From NCBI RefSeq assembly GCF_014773485.1, contig NZ_JACXBP010000002.1, forward strand, positions 592,353 through 656,352: DNA of 64,000 nt. The letters run 5' to 3'. The translations under genes and the position numbers were made by a program. Position 1 is the stretch's first letter; the number at the start of each line of letters is the position of its first letter. This document shows positions 43,195-51,929 of this stretch, in pieces. The notes beneath the pieces were generated by a model. It had not been told where the DNA came from. It searched no databases and saw only the letters and a program-made list of their open reading frames with translations. This DNA comes from Erwinia aphidicola. GTDB taxonomy: Bacteria; Pseudomonadota; Gammaproteobacteria; Enterobacterales; Enterobacteriaceae.

Positions 43195-43275
43195 TTACTG
43201 TAAACCTGCTATCTATATCCTGTGTTATGACAAATATGTCTGCTTAATCAACAACGCTAATAAGGATTTCCGGCT

Positions 43276-44193
43276 ATGCTCGCCACCATTACCCGACTGT
43301 TTCCCCTCTGGGCAGTCCTGCTCTCTGTCGCCGCATATTACACCCCCACCACCTTTACCGGGATTGGCCCATACGTCACCTACCTGCTGATGCTGATTAT
43401 GTTCGGCATGGGCGTGACGCTGAACATCGATGACTTTAAGCGCGTGCTGACCCGTCCGGCGCCGGTGATTGCCGGGACATTTCTGCATTATCTGGTGATG
43501 CCGCTGGCCGCGTGGGGCCTGGCTAAGCTGTTCAATATGCCGCCGGACCTCTCCGCCGGCATGATTCTGGTCGGCAGCGTCGCCAGCGGCACCGCATCGA
43601 ACGTGATGATCTATCTGGCTAAGGGTGATGTCGCGCTGTCAGTGACCATCTCTTCCGTCTCCGCGCTGGTTGGCGTATTTGCCACCCCGCTGCTGACCAA
43701 GCTGTACGTTGATACCCATATTCAGGTCGATGTCGTCGGCATGCTGCTGAGCATTGTGAAAATTGTGGTGGTGCCGATCGGCCTTGGCTTGATTATCCAT
43801 CACACCCTGAACGGCGTGGTAAAGCGCGTCGAGCCGTATCTGCCGGCATTTTCGATGGTGTGTATTTTGCTGATCATCAGCGCGGTGGTGGCAGGCAGCC
43901 AGGGCTTTATCGGTTCCGTTGGCCTGGTGGTGATTGTCGCGGTGATCCTGCATAACGCGATTGGACTGCTGGGCGGTTACTGGGGCGGCAAGCTGTTTGG
44001 CTTCGACGAATCTACCTGCCGCACGCTGGCGCTGGAAGTGGGGATGCAGAACTCCGGCCTGGCGGCAACGCTCGGCAAGCTGTACTTCTCCCCGCTCGCC
44101 GCCCTGCCGGGTGCGCTGTTCTCGGTGTGGCACAACCTGTCCGGTTCGCTGCTGGCCGGTTACTGGTCCGGTAAGCCGATTAAGAAAAAGTAA
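43276..44193 (+). CDS. BASS-family transporter, PanS-like
   Basis: 305 aa with about nine or ten hydrophobic segments. Bile acid:sodium symporter fold: [40 protein letters not shown] and [20 protein letters not shown] are the conserved core and crossing-helix motifs. Resembles the ketopantoate/pantoate transporter PanS described in Salmonella, so that substrate is plausible but unproven. Monocistronic, 82 bp after the lysC terminator. Confidence 0.8.
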   Translation: MLATITRLFPLWAVLLSVAAYYTPTTFTGIGPYVTYLLMLIMFGMGVTLNIDDFKRVLTRPAPVIAGTFLHYLVMPLAAWGLAKLFNMPPDLSAGMILVGSVASGTASNVMIYLAKGDVALSVTISSVSALVGVFATPLLTKLYVDTHIQVDVVGMLLSIVKIVVVPIGLGLIIHHTLNGVVKRVEPYLPAFSMVCILLIISAVVAGSQGFIGSVGLVVIVAVILHNAIGLLGGYWGGKLFGFDESTCRTLALEVGMQNSGLAATLGKLYFSPLAALPGALFSVWHNLSGSLLAGYWSGKPIKKK

Positions 44194-44228
44194 CCTGCCT
44201 GCACCGGTGTGGCTGCGGCTATGACTGC

Positions 44229-44341
44229 GGGTCAGGCATGCCTGACCCCTACCAACACCGGCAAAACGACGCAGGGATCGGGCATGCCCGACCCGTACCA
44301 ACACCGGCAAAATGACGTAGGGGTCGGGCATGCCCGACCCG
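44229..44341. repeat. Three class B palindromes, two in a tandem unit
   Basis: GGGTCAGGCATGCCTGACCC (44229-44248), an ATCGGGCATGCCCGACCC copy (44275-44294), and GGGTCGGGCATGCCCGACCC (44321-44340). The last two sit in a directly repeated unit of 46-47 bases (44249-44295 and 44296-44341) that also contains TACCAACACCGGCAAAA. Located between the convergent BASS transporter and yjbB. Confidence 0.85.
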
Positions 44342-44357
44342 TTGCGGTCAACCTCAC

Positions 44358-45983
44358 TCAATCCTCATCTTTATCATCATCCGGCTGTTCCAGCACGCTG
44401 TAGGCCACCGCGCAGAACAGTGAGTTCAGGCGCTTCATGTCGCCCAGCAGGCCGAGGTGCAGCGAGCTGGTTTCGATACTCTGAACGTTATGCTGATGCA
44501 GGCGATCGACATGCGAGTGCGAATAGCGGCGGTTGGTGATGCGGAAACGGTGCTTCGAGCGGCGCAGGCGCCTGGCACTGGTGATATCACGCGATAAAAA
44601 CACCGACAGGCTGAGGCGCAAATTGTTAGTTAACAGCTCCAGCTGCGCATCCAGCTCTTTCATGCCCTCCTGCGAAAACGCCCGGCGCGCTGCCAGCGAT
44701 TTATCAGCCACGTCACCACTCATGCGCTCCAGAATATCGCCCGCCATTTCCAGGTTCAGCGCCATCTCAATCGTTTCCGCCCAGCGCCGTGAATCCTCTT
44801 CCGGGAGATCTTCCTTCGGCATCTGTGCCAGGTAGAGCTTGATGGCGGTGTACAGCACGTCAACATCGTCATCCAGCTTACGGATTTCGCGGTCTTCGCG
44901 CAGTTCGCCATGTACCACCTTGCTGAAGGTGGTGAGCATCTGCTCCAGCACATCGCCCATGCGCAGGGTTTCACGCGCGGCATTCGCCAGCGCCAGCGCC
45001 GGGGTATCGAGCGAGCCGGGATCAAGATGGCGCGGCTTCAGGCGCAGGTCGGTTTCGGTATCGTCCCCAATCAGCCGCTTGCACAGCCCGGCCATCGGTT
45101 CGGCAAACGGCACCATAATGATGCAGCGGATCAGGTTGTAAAAAACGTGGAAGAAGATGACAAGCTCTTCGTCGTTGACCGGCAGCTTTTCCAGCAGCGC
45201 CGCCAGCGGATCGATAAACGGCAGCACCAGCAGTGAGCCAATAAATTTAAACAGCAGGCTGCCCAGCGCCACGCGCTTTCCGGCGGCGTTCGACGCACTG
45301 TTATTCAGCATCGCCAGCAGGCCGCTGCCGAGGTTCGCCCCGATCACCAGGCACAGCGCCACCTTAAAGGAGATCACCCCGGTGGCGGTCAGCGTCGCGG
45401 TCAGCAGCACCGCAGCCAGGCTGGAGTAGCTGATAATGGCGAACAGCGCGCCGATCAGCGAGTCGAGCATCACGTCGCCGGTCAGTGAGGAAAACAGCAC
45501 CTTCACGCCAGCCGCCTGGGTGATCGGCGTGGCGGCGGCAACAATCAGCTGCAGCGCCAGCAGGATCAGCCCCAGCCCGATGCTGGCTCGCCCCAGCTGA
45601 CCGGCGCGGGTCTGCTTGCGCCCGAGGAAAAACACCACGCCAAAGAAGATAAATAGCGGCGACAGCCAGGAGAGATCAAAGGTCAGAATACGCGCCATCA
45701 GCGCCGTACCCACATCAGCACCCAGGATAATCACCAGCGCAGGCGTTAGCCCGACCAGCTCCTGCGCGACAAACGACGTAACCAGCATGGTGGTGGCATT
45801 ACTGCTCTGTACCAGCGCGGTGACGCCAATTCCGGCAAGGAACGCCATCGGTTTTTTCGCCACGCTGCGGCTCAGAACCCGGCGCAGATCGGCACCGTAA
45901 ACGCGCATAATACCGGTGCGGACAATATGGGTTCCCCACACCAGCAGCGCCACGGCAGAAAGAAGATTAAGCAGGGTTAACAC
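44358..45983 (-). CDS. yjbB: Na+/phosphate cotransporter family protein YjbB
   Basis: 541 aa from a GTG (VLTLLNLLSAVALLVWGTHI) with GAGG 9 bases upstream; this aligns with the E. coli start, while the upstream ATG has no ribosome site. Duplicated NaPi domain with QSSNATTMLVTSFVA and GANLGSGLLAMLNNS, then a cytosolic PhoU-like helical region (about 340-520). Implicated in phosphate export in E. coli. Confidence 0.93.
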   Translation of the reverse strand: MLTLLNLLSAVALLVWGTHIVRTGIMRVYGADLRRVLSRSVAKKPMAFLAGIGVTALVQSSNATTMLVTSFVAQELVGLTPALVIILGADVGTALMARILTFDLSWLSPLFIFFGVVFFLGRKQTRAGQLGRASIGLGLILLALQLIVAAATPITQAAGVKVLFSSLTGDVMLDSLIGALFAIISYSSLAAVLLTATLTATGVISFKVALCLVIGANLGSGLLAMLNNSASNAAGKRVALGSLLFKFIGSLLVLPFIDPLAALLEKLPVNDEELVIFFHVFYNLIRCIIMVPFAEPMAGLCKRLIGDDTETDLRLKPRHLDPGSLDTPALALANAARETLRMGDVLEQMLTTFSKVVHGELREDREIRKLDDDVDVLYTAIKLYLAQMPKEDLPEEDSRRWAETIEMALNLEMAGDILERMSGDVADKSLAARRAFSQEGMKELDAQLELLTNNLRLSLSVFLSRDITSARRLRRSKHRFRITNRRYSHSHVDRLHQHNVQSIETSSLHLGLLGDMKRLNSLFCAVAYSVLEQPDDDKDED

Positions 45984-46100
45984 CGATAAGAACCTCATAC
46001 CATAAGAAATAGGATTCTTACGCAGCGGCTATGTGCGCTGCGCCTGATGGCAATAAGTTTAGTCGGTATTGTTAAAAAAATCTTTTTAATCAGCGTGATA

Positions 46101-47093
46101 TCACGCCACTTCACGCAAGGTTTTCTTATCCAGCTGCAGGCCGATGATAGAGCCCGCCGGGTGCAGATCGTCCACCGAGCGGTTCAGCACATCCACCATC
46201 AGCTCAACATCGCGCGCTTTCACCCGGTAGCGGATAACGTTGCCCAGTAGGCTGTGGCTGAGGATTTCCGCTGGGATCCCCTCTTGCTGCGCGCAGAACA
46301 GCAGCGACTCAGGGCGGATCGCCACCTGGCTGTTGAAGCCAAACCCGGTCAGGCGCGTTGCCTGTTCCGGCGTCAGCAGGTTGTAGTTACCGATAAACCC
46401 GGCGGCAAACAGATTCACCGGCTGGGTATACAGCGACTCGGCGCTGCCGTTCTGTACGATTTTGCCTTTGTTCATCAGCACGATGCGGTCTGACAGCGTC
46501 AGCGCCTCTTCCTGATCGTGAGTGACAAACAGCGTGGTGAGATTCAGCTCTTTCTGGATACGGCGGATCTGATCGCGCAGATGGCGGCGGATACGCGCGT
46601 CCAGTGCCGACAGCGGCTCATCCAGCAGCAGCAGGCGCGGGCGCGTCACCAGCGATCGCGCCAGCGCCACGCGCTGACACTGGCCGCCGGAGAGCTGATG
46701 CGGGTAGCGTTTTGCGTAGTCATTAAGCTCCACCAGCTCAAGCACCTCCGCCACCCGCCGCTGGATCTCCGCCCCGCCCAGCTTCTGCATTTTCAGGCCA
46801 AACGCCACGTTGCGCTCCACCGTCATATTCGGAAACAGCGCGTAGCTCTGAAACACCATGCCAATGGTGCGCTGCTGCGGTGCCAGCGGCACAATGTCCT
46901 GCCCCTGCAGGATAATCTGCCCGCTGTCGACCGAAGTCAGCCCCGCCAGGCAGCGCAGCAGCGTCGATTTGCCGCAGCCGCTTGGGCCGAGCAGCGTGAC
47001 GAACTCCCCCTCGCTGGCGCTGAACTCAATATCCTGAAAGATGGGGGTTGGACCGTAGCTTTTATTCAGTTGGGTAACGCTCAGATACGTCAT
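46101..47093 (-). CDS. ABC importer ATPase (spermidine/phosphonate type)
   Basis: 330 aa. Walker [10 protein letters not shown] (about 36-44), Q-loop FQSYALFPN, signature LSGGQCQRVALARS, Walker B LLLLDEP, H-loop FVTHDQEEA, then a TOBE-like domain (AIRPESLLF). Last gene of a five-gene operon; starts 3 bp after the second permease. The family includes PotA-, AfuC- and PhnT-type ATPases; substrate is inferred from neighbours only. Confidence 0.9.
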   Translation of the reverse strand: MTYLSVTQLNKSYGPTPIFQDIEFSASEGEFVTLLGPSGCGKSTLLRCLAGLTSVDSGQIILQGQDIVPLAPQQRTIGMVFQSYALFPNMTVERNVAFGLKMQKLGGAEIQRRVAEVLELVELNDYAKRYPHQLSGGQCQRVALARSLVTRPRLLLLDEPLSALDARIRRHLRDQIRRIQKELNLTTLFVTHDQEEALTLSDRIVLMNKGKIVQNGSAESLYTQPVNLFAAGFIGNYNLLTPEQATRLTGFGFNSQVAIRPESLLFCAQQEGIPAEILSHSLLGNVIRYRVKARDVELMVDVLNRSVDDLHPAGSIIGLQLDKKTLREVA

Positions 47094-47095
47094 GC

Positions 47096-47881
47096 TCAGC
47101 CTCTTTCACGGTTCAGGGTATTCGCCAGCCAGGTCACCAGCAGGACAACAAAGAAGTAGGAGATCACCAGCGCGCTGCTGAAGTGGCCGCTGCTGTTGCG
47201 CACGTTGTAGAGATACACCTGCAAGGTTTCAAACCGGGTGCCGACCAGCAGATTAGCGAAGACAAACTCGCCGATCAGGAAGGAGAAGGAGAGCAGCACC
47301 GCGATGGTCGCGCCTTTGCGCAGATTCGGCAGTACCACCAGCAGCGCCGCCTGCCAGGTGCTGGCACCGAGCAGATGTGCGGCGTCGATCAGCTCGCGCA
47401 GGTTAATCGCCTGCATATTGTTGGCGATGGCGCGGTAGATAAACGGCAGCGCGATGGTGAAGTAGCAGCCCAGCAGGATCCACGGCGTACCGGTTAGCAT
47501 CAGCGGCGGCGCGGAGTAGAGCTGCAGCAGCCCGACCGAAGAGACCACCGGTGGAATGGCGAACGGCAGCAGGATCAGGATGTTCATCACCGCATCGAGT
47601 TTTGGAAAGTAGTAAGCAATCACAAACATCGTCGGCAGCACCAGCAGCAGCGAGAGCAGCAGCGAGCCGAAGCAGATCAGTAGCGAATGCCAGAGCGCCG
47701 TCAGAAAGCGCGGGTCGCTCCACAGCTGGATCAGCCACTTTAAGGTAAAGCCATCAGGCACAATGGTTGCGCCCCAGCGGGTTGCCAGCGCATACAGCAA
47801 CGTCGCCAGCAGCGGCAGGGCCAGAATGGCAAATACCAGCCAGACGACCACCCGATGATATAGGTATTCACTGCGCGACAT
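47096..47881 (-). CDS. ABC importer permease 2
   Basis: 261 aa, about six hydrophobic segments. EAA loop ELIDAAHLLGASTWQAALLV with GA--LP spacing couples to the ATPase. Resembles PotC/PhnV-type permeases. Starts 3 bp after the first permease. Confidence 0.88.
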   Translation of the reverse strand: MSRSEYLYHRVVVWLVFAILALPLLATLLYALATRWGATIVPDGFTLKWLIQLWSDPRFLTALWHSLLICFGSLLLSLLLVLPTMFVIAYYFPKLDAVMNILILLPFAIPPVVSSVGLLQLYSAPPLMLTGTPWILLGCYFTIALPFIYRAIANNMQAINLRELIDAAHLLGASTWQAALLVVLPNLRKGATIAVLLSFSFLIGEFVFANLLVGTRFETLQVYLYNVRNSSGHFSSALVISYFFVVLLVTWLANTLNRERG

Positions 47882-47883
47882 AG

Positions 47884-48732
47884 TCAGCTCCCCTGCCGGA
47901 CGTGCTGGTAGCTCTTACGCACCAGCCACTGGTGGATCACGGTGATCAGCGACATCAGCACCACCAGCAGCATCGCCAGCGCGCTGCCGAGGTTGGGGTC
48001 GAGCGAAATGTCGCCGGAAACCAGCGCGGCTATCCGCACCGGAATGACGTTAAAGTTGCCGGTGGTCAACGCGTAGATCGTGGCGTAAGCGCCCAGCGCG
48101 TTGGCCAGCAGAATGACAAAGGTGCCGATCAGCGCGGGCATCAGGATCGGCAGGCCGATATGCCACCAGTAGCGCGCGCGGCTGGCGCCAAGCAGCGCCG
48201 CCGACTCCTGCCAGTCCCTCTTCAGGCTGTCGAACGCCGGGTAAAGCAGCAGAATGCCAAGCGGGATCTGGAACCAGGTATACACCACAATCAGCCCGTC
48301 GCTGGAGTAGAGCTTGAAGCCCTGCATGATGTCGTATTTACCCATCAGCAGCGTCAGGCAGCCGTTTAGCCCCAGCAGGATCACGAAGGCAAACGCCAGC
48401 GGCACGCCGGCAAAGTTGCTGGTCATATTGGTAAATGACATCAGAAAACGGTGCAGCCTGCCGCCGCCGAGCTGGTGCAGCGAGTAGCCGCCGAACAGCG
48501 CGATAGCCAGGCCGTACACGCTCGACCAGAACGAGATATTGAGCGAGAAACGGATCGCCTGCTGGTAAAACGGCGAGGTGAGGATATCGCTGTAGTTGGC
48601 CCATCCCCAGGCCTCGTTGATATCGCTGTAGAAGCTGTTGATGGCGATCCACACCAGCGGCGCAATTTGAAAGGCGATAAAGAATAGCGCAAACGGCAGC
48701 AGGCACAGCAGCGCGAGCCATTTCCCCCTCAT
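47884..48732 (-). CDS. ABC importer permease 1
   Basis: 282 aa with about six hydrophobic segments (first LALLCLLPFALFFIAFQIAP). EAA loop WQESAALLGASRARYWWHIG. PotB/PhnU-type. Overlaps the hydrolase gene by 4 bp (ATGA), so translation is coupled. Confidence 0.88.
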   Translation of the reverse strand: MRGKWLALLCLLPFALFFIAFQIAPLVWIAINSFYSDINEAWGWANYSDILTSPFYQQAIRFSLNISFWSSVYGLAIALFGGYSLHQLGGGRLHRFLMSFTNMTSNFAGVPLAFAFVILLGLNGCLTLLMGKYDIMQGFKLYSSDGLIVVYTWFQIPLGILLLYPAFDSLKRDWQESAALLGASRARYWWHIGLPILMPALIGTFVILLANALGAYATIYALTTGNFNVIPVRIAALVSGDISLDPNLGSALAMLLVVLMSLITVIHQWLVRKSYQHVRQGS

Positions 48733-49541
48733 AGCGTGGGTTCCAGCAGGGCGGCGCAGTAGGGTTTATCGTGCTCAACGCCGAGGATCTGGCAGATTGT
48801 GCCGCACAGTTCGGTTTGCTGCGGCACGGCGTCCGCATTCATCGAAAAAGCGCTGCCGAAGACAAACAGCGGGACGTGAGTCTCTTCCGGCAATATTCCG
48901 CCATGGCTGCGATCGTCGTTCATACCGTGATCGGCGGTGACAATCACCTGATAACCCTGCTGCAGCCAGGCCGGCATCCAGTGCGACAGATAGCCGTCGG
49001 CCATGCGCGCCCGGTTGCGGTATTGCGCAGAGGAGAAGCCGTGCTGGTGCCCGGCATCGTCGATATTCATCGGGTGGATCAGCAAAAAGTCCGGCTGATA
49101 GCGCAGCCGCAGGCTCTCGGCATCTTCAAACAGATGCGAGTCCGGGTAGCCATCATCAGAGTAGAAGTGCCCGAACTGGATCGGCAGCTCGGGCGCTTCA
49201 GTGTGACGGTCGCGCGCCGCAGAAAACGGCGTGCGGTTATACAGCTCGCTGACCCAGTGATAGGCCGCTGCAGCCGTGGTCAGCCCCGCCGCCCGCGCAT
49301 AGTGGAACACGCTGCGCTGGTTGCTGAGGCGGCTGACGCCGTTGTGAATAATGCCGCTGTTCACCGGCGTGATGCCGGTGAGGATGCACTCATACAGCGG
49401 GCGCGAGAGCGAAGGCAGCTCGCAGATCATCCGGTAGCGCTGCCCGTGGCCCTGAGCGCACTCCGCCTGCAAATAGCCCATCGCGTGTTGCGCCACCTGA
49501 AAATTCAGGCCGTCCAGCACCACCAGAATGGTTTTCATCAC
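48729..49541 (-). CDS. Alkaline-phosphatase-superfamily hydrolase
   Basis: 270 aa, no signal peptide, so cytosolic. Candidate metal ligands of the AP superfamily: D10 (VVLDGLNF), D161 and H165 (NIDDAGHQHG), D204 and H205 (TADHGMNDD), and H222 (ETHVPLFVFG). The nucleophile is probably S44 or S46 in ELPSLSRP. TADHGM...SHGG...ET-PLFVFG resembles NPP/PIG-N-type phosphodiesterases and phosphonate hydrolases. It lies between the binding protein and permease genes, which suggests it hydrolyses the imported compound. Substrate unknown. Confidence 0.82.
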   Translation of the reverse strand: MMKTILVVLDGLNFQVAQHAMGYLQAECAQGHGQRYRMICELPSLSRPLYECILTGITPVNSGIIHNGVSRLSNQRSVFHYARAAGLTTAAAAYHWVSELYNRTPFSAARDRHTEAPELPIQFGHFYSDDGYPDSHLFEDAESLRLRYQPDFLLIHPMNIDDAGHQHGFSSAQYRNRARMADGYLSHWMPAWLQQGYQVIVTADHGMNDDRSHGGILPEETHVPLFVFGSAFSMNADAVPQQTELCGTICQILGVEHDKPYCAALLEPTL

Positions 49542-49547
49542 GTTGCC

Positions 49548-50606
49548 TTATTGCTTCATGTTGATGATGACGCTTTCCTGCCACAGTCGCGGCAGCTGTT
49601 TTGCCGCTTTATCCCACGCGGCGGTGTCGGCGATAGGATGCGCATTTTTGTATTCCGCATCCGGCAGCATTTTGGCCTGCACGTCCGCTGGCAGTTTCAG
49701 GTGTTCTGCGCGAATTGGGCGGGCATAGCCGCGTGCGAGGTTAATCTGCCCGGCGTCGGAGAAGATATATTCACGCGCCAGTTTGGCGGCGTTCGGGTGT
49801 TTGGCATATTTGTTGATGATGGTGGTGTAGCCGGAGGTGATAGAGCCATCGGACGGGATCACCACTTCAAAGCGTTTCGGGTCAATCTGGTCGCGGTAGT
49901 TCAGACCGTTGAAGTCCCACACCACGGCGACCTGAATCTCCCCCTTCTCGATGTTGGCAATCACCGGATCGGTTACGCCAAGCCGCCCCTCTTTTGCCAG
50001 CTCGCTAAAGAAATCCAGCGCGGGTTTCAGGTTCTTCTCGTTGCCGCCCATCGCGTAGCTGGCAGCCAGCACGCCGTTGGCCGCCTGTGCCGCAATGCCG
50101 ACGTCGCCGATGGTCACCACATATTTGCCTTTCTTCAGGTCGGCCCAGCTGTGGGGGATATCTTTGACCTGGTCTTTATTGATGATAAAGGCGATGGTGC
50201 CGGTATAGGCCAGCGCCCAATGGCCATCTTTGTCTTTCGCCCAGTCCGGGATCTGATCCCAGGTGGTGGGTTTGTAGGGCTGCGTCACCCCTTTCTGCAC
50301 GGCGACCGGCCCGAAAGCCGCACCGACATCGCCGATATCCGCACTCGCGTTATTTTTCTCCGCGGCGAACTTGGCAATCTCCTGAGCGGAGGACATATCC
50401 GTATCACTGTGCTTGATACCATATTTGCTGCTGATATCTTCCCAGGTGCCTTTCCAGTTAGCCCAGCTGTCAGGCATGCCAACGCTGTTAACCTGGCCTT
50501 CCGCCTGCGCGGCTTTTTCCAGCGCGGCGGTATTGGCAGCCCAGCTGCTGGCCGGTAATGACAGGACGATGGCACTGGCTAATACGGATGCGAACAAAGA
50601 TTTCAT
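49548..50606 (-). CDS. ABC importer periplasmic binding protein
   Basis: 352 aa. Signal peptide MKSLFASVLASAIVLSLPAS ending at about SWA-A (residue 23). Type II binding-protein fold: DIGDVGAAFGPVAVQKGVTQ, IAFIINKDQVKDIPHSWADL, YTTIINKYAKHPNAAKLARE. Resembles PotD/AfuA/PhnS-like proteins. First gene of the operon; two palindromic operators lie upstream. Confidence 0.88.
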   Translation of the reverse strand: MKSLFASVLASAIVLSLPASSWAANTAALEKAAQAEGQVNSVGMPDSWANWKGTWEDISSKYGIKHSDTDMSSAQEIAKFAAEKNNASADIGDVGAAFGPVAVQKGVTQPYKPTTWDQIPDWAKDKDGHWALAYTGTIAFIINKDQVKDIPHSWADLKKGKYVVTIGDVGIAAQAANGVLAASYAMGGNEKNLKPALDFFSELAKEGRLGVTDPVIANIEKGEIQVAVVWDFNGLNYRDQIDPKRFEVVIPSDGSITSGYTTIINKYAKHPNAAKLAREYIFSDAGQINLARGYARPIRAEHLKLPADVQAKMLPDAEYKNAHPIADTAAWDKAAKQLPRLWQESVIINMKQ

Positions 50607-50638
50607 GGTTGATGCTCCGAATAATGGGGGGTGGCCTT

Positions 50639-50652
50639 CTGGACTAGTCCAG
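50639..50652. promoter_or_regulatory. Palindromic operator 1 (likely GntR/UTRA site)
   Basis: CTGGACTAGTCCAG, a perfect 14-bp palindrome 33 bp upstream of the binding-protein start. Shares the 12-bp core TGGACTAGTCCA with operator 2. Confidence 0.75.
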
Positions 50653-50711
50653 CAAGATGCGAGCCAATCTAGCCTGGTGGGATGAATGTTTTATGACAGC
50701 GCCCGTGGGCT

Positions 50712-50725
50712 GTGGACTAGTCCAC
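50712..50725. promoter_or_regulatory. Palindromic operator 2 (likely GntR/UTRA site)
   Basis: GTGGACTAGTCCAC, a perfect 14-bp palindrome. Its centre is 73 bp from that of operator 1, about seven helical turns, which would suit looping. The half-site -GGNCTA- type is usual for HutC/UTRA regulators. Confidence 0.75.
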
Positions 50726-50809
50726 CCTCTCCTGCCAGGCTGTGTCCTTAGGCTTGCGCCCCCGGTGGTGCGATTATTGTGCAGTTTCGCACCAAATTGA
50801 GGCTTAACG

Positions 50810-51538
50810 ATGACCAAATCATTAACGGTGGATGTAATCAGCCGGACACTGGCGGCGAGGATCCGTCAGGGGGATTATGCCGCCAGTCGGCGTCTGCCTG
50901 CCGAACGCGTGCTGAGCGAGCAGTTCGCCACCACGCGCATCACGCTGCGTGAGGCGCTGGGGCAGTTGGAAGCCGAGGGAATGATTTATCGCGAACTGCG
51001 GCGCGGCTGGTTTATCGCTCCGCCACGCCTCGCCTACGACCCGCTGCTGCGCAGCCACTTTCACGCGATGGCCGAACGCCAGGGGCGCGTCGCTGCCACC
51101 CAGGTGCTGGATGCGCAAAATGTGGCGGTCAGCGCGACGATAGCCACGCGTTTGGAGATGCAGGAGGGGGAAGAGGTGGTGCGCATTCGTCGCCTGCGGC
51201 GCATTGATGGCCGGGCGGTGCTGTATGTCGAACACTATCTCAACCCGCGCTATTTTCCTCAGCTGCTGAGCTTTGACCTGACGCGTTCGCTGACCCAGCT
51301 GTATCAGGAGGAGTATGGCATCAGCTATGGCCGTGTCGGCTTCACAATGCTGCCCGCCCCGCTGCCAGCCTTCGCCGCCCCGGCGCTGAAAGTCGCCGCC
51401 GGCAGTCCGGCACTGTTTATCACCCGCGTTAACCGCGACCAGCACGACCGGATTATCGACTGCGACTGCGAGTACTGGCGTTATGACGCGCTGTATATTG
51501 CGGTAGAGGTGAAGCAGGCAGTAAACGAGGTGGGATAA
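50810..51538 (+). CDS. GntR-family (HutC/UTRA) transcriptional regulator
   Basis: 242 aa. N-terminal winged HTH: LAARIRQGDYAASRRLPAER and TTRITLREALGQLEAEGMIY; C-terminal UTRA ligand-binding domain from about residue 85 (VLDAQNVAVSATIATRLEMQ ... YVEHYLNPRYFP). Divergent from the ABC-hydrolase operon with twin palindromes between, so it is the probable local repressor responding to the imported compound. PhnR of Salmonella aminoethylphosphonate clusters is a comparable regulator. Confidence 0.88.
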   Translation: MTKSLTVDVISRTLAARIRQGDYAASRRLPAERVLSEQFATTRITLREALGQLEAEGMIYRELRRGWFIAPPRLAYDPLLRSHFHAMAERQGRVAATQVLDAQNVAVSATIATRLEMQEGEEVVRIRRLRRIDGRAVLYVEHYLNPRYFPQLLSFDLTRSLTQLYQEEYGISYGRVGFTMLPAPLPAFAAPALKVAAGSPALFITRVNRDQHDRIIDCDCEYWRYDALYIAVEVKQAVNEVG

Positions 51539-51565
51539 CGTCCTGGCCAATCATCGATAAAGCGC

Positions 51566-51599
51566 GATGAACCGTCAGCGGCGTGAATGACGGTTCATC
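51566..51599. other. Perfect 12-bp inverted repeat
   Basis: GATGAACCGTCA (51566-51577) and TGACGGTTCATC (51588-51599) with a 10-base loop, 27 bp after the regulator stop. No T run follows. Could be a transcript end structure for the regulator and the Rpn remnant, which converge here. Confidence 0.65.
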
Positions 51600-51611
51600 A
51601 GTGAAGGCGGT

Positions 51612-51923
51612 TCAGTGACTGATTTGAGCCAGGTCGTGGTCAGAGAGGCCGGTCAGCTCTTTGACTAATTGCATCTCCATGCCTTTCAGGATCAGATTAC
51701 GCGCGACCTCACGCTTTCCTTCCTGCCGTCCAGTCTCAAGACCTTGCTCAAGACCTTTTTTAAGACCTTTTTTAAGACCCTGCTCAAGGCCTTTCTGTTC
51801 AAGCTGCTCAGCAATAGTCATCAGTTGGTCCTCATACAGTGGCATTTTCCGCGCCAGATTACGTACGAAAGCTTCAGCGTCCTGAGAGCGCAGAGATCGC
51901 GGAGCGGGGGCGTACACCCCCAT
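51612..51923 (-). pseudogene. Rpn/YhgA-type nuclease, C-terminal remnant
   Basis: About 103 codons. AFVRNLARKMPLYEDQLMTI, the Lys/Glu/Gly repeats (KGLEQGLKKGLKKGLEQGLE) and LILKGMEMQLVKELTGLSDH match the end of PD-(D/E)XK Rpn proteins, which normally have about 300 aa. The N-terminal catalytic part is missing and the first 15 codons are unrelated. The imperfect repeat DNA (AAGACCTTTTTT) is a slippage-prone run. Not expected to be functional. Confidence 0.75.
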
Positions 51924-51929
51924 GAGGGA

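Noticed and set aside
44229..44341. A CRISPR array between the BASS transporter and yjbB
   Set aside because: The repeated unit includes its spacer, so spacers are not unique; no cas genes.
48771..50558. A 595-codon open frame on the plus strand across the binding-protein and hydrolase genes
   Set aside because: It is a shadow of GC-rich codon use on the opposite strand; it covers two genes with clear families, has no ribosome site and no recognisable domain.
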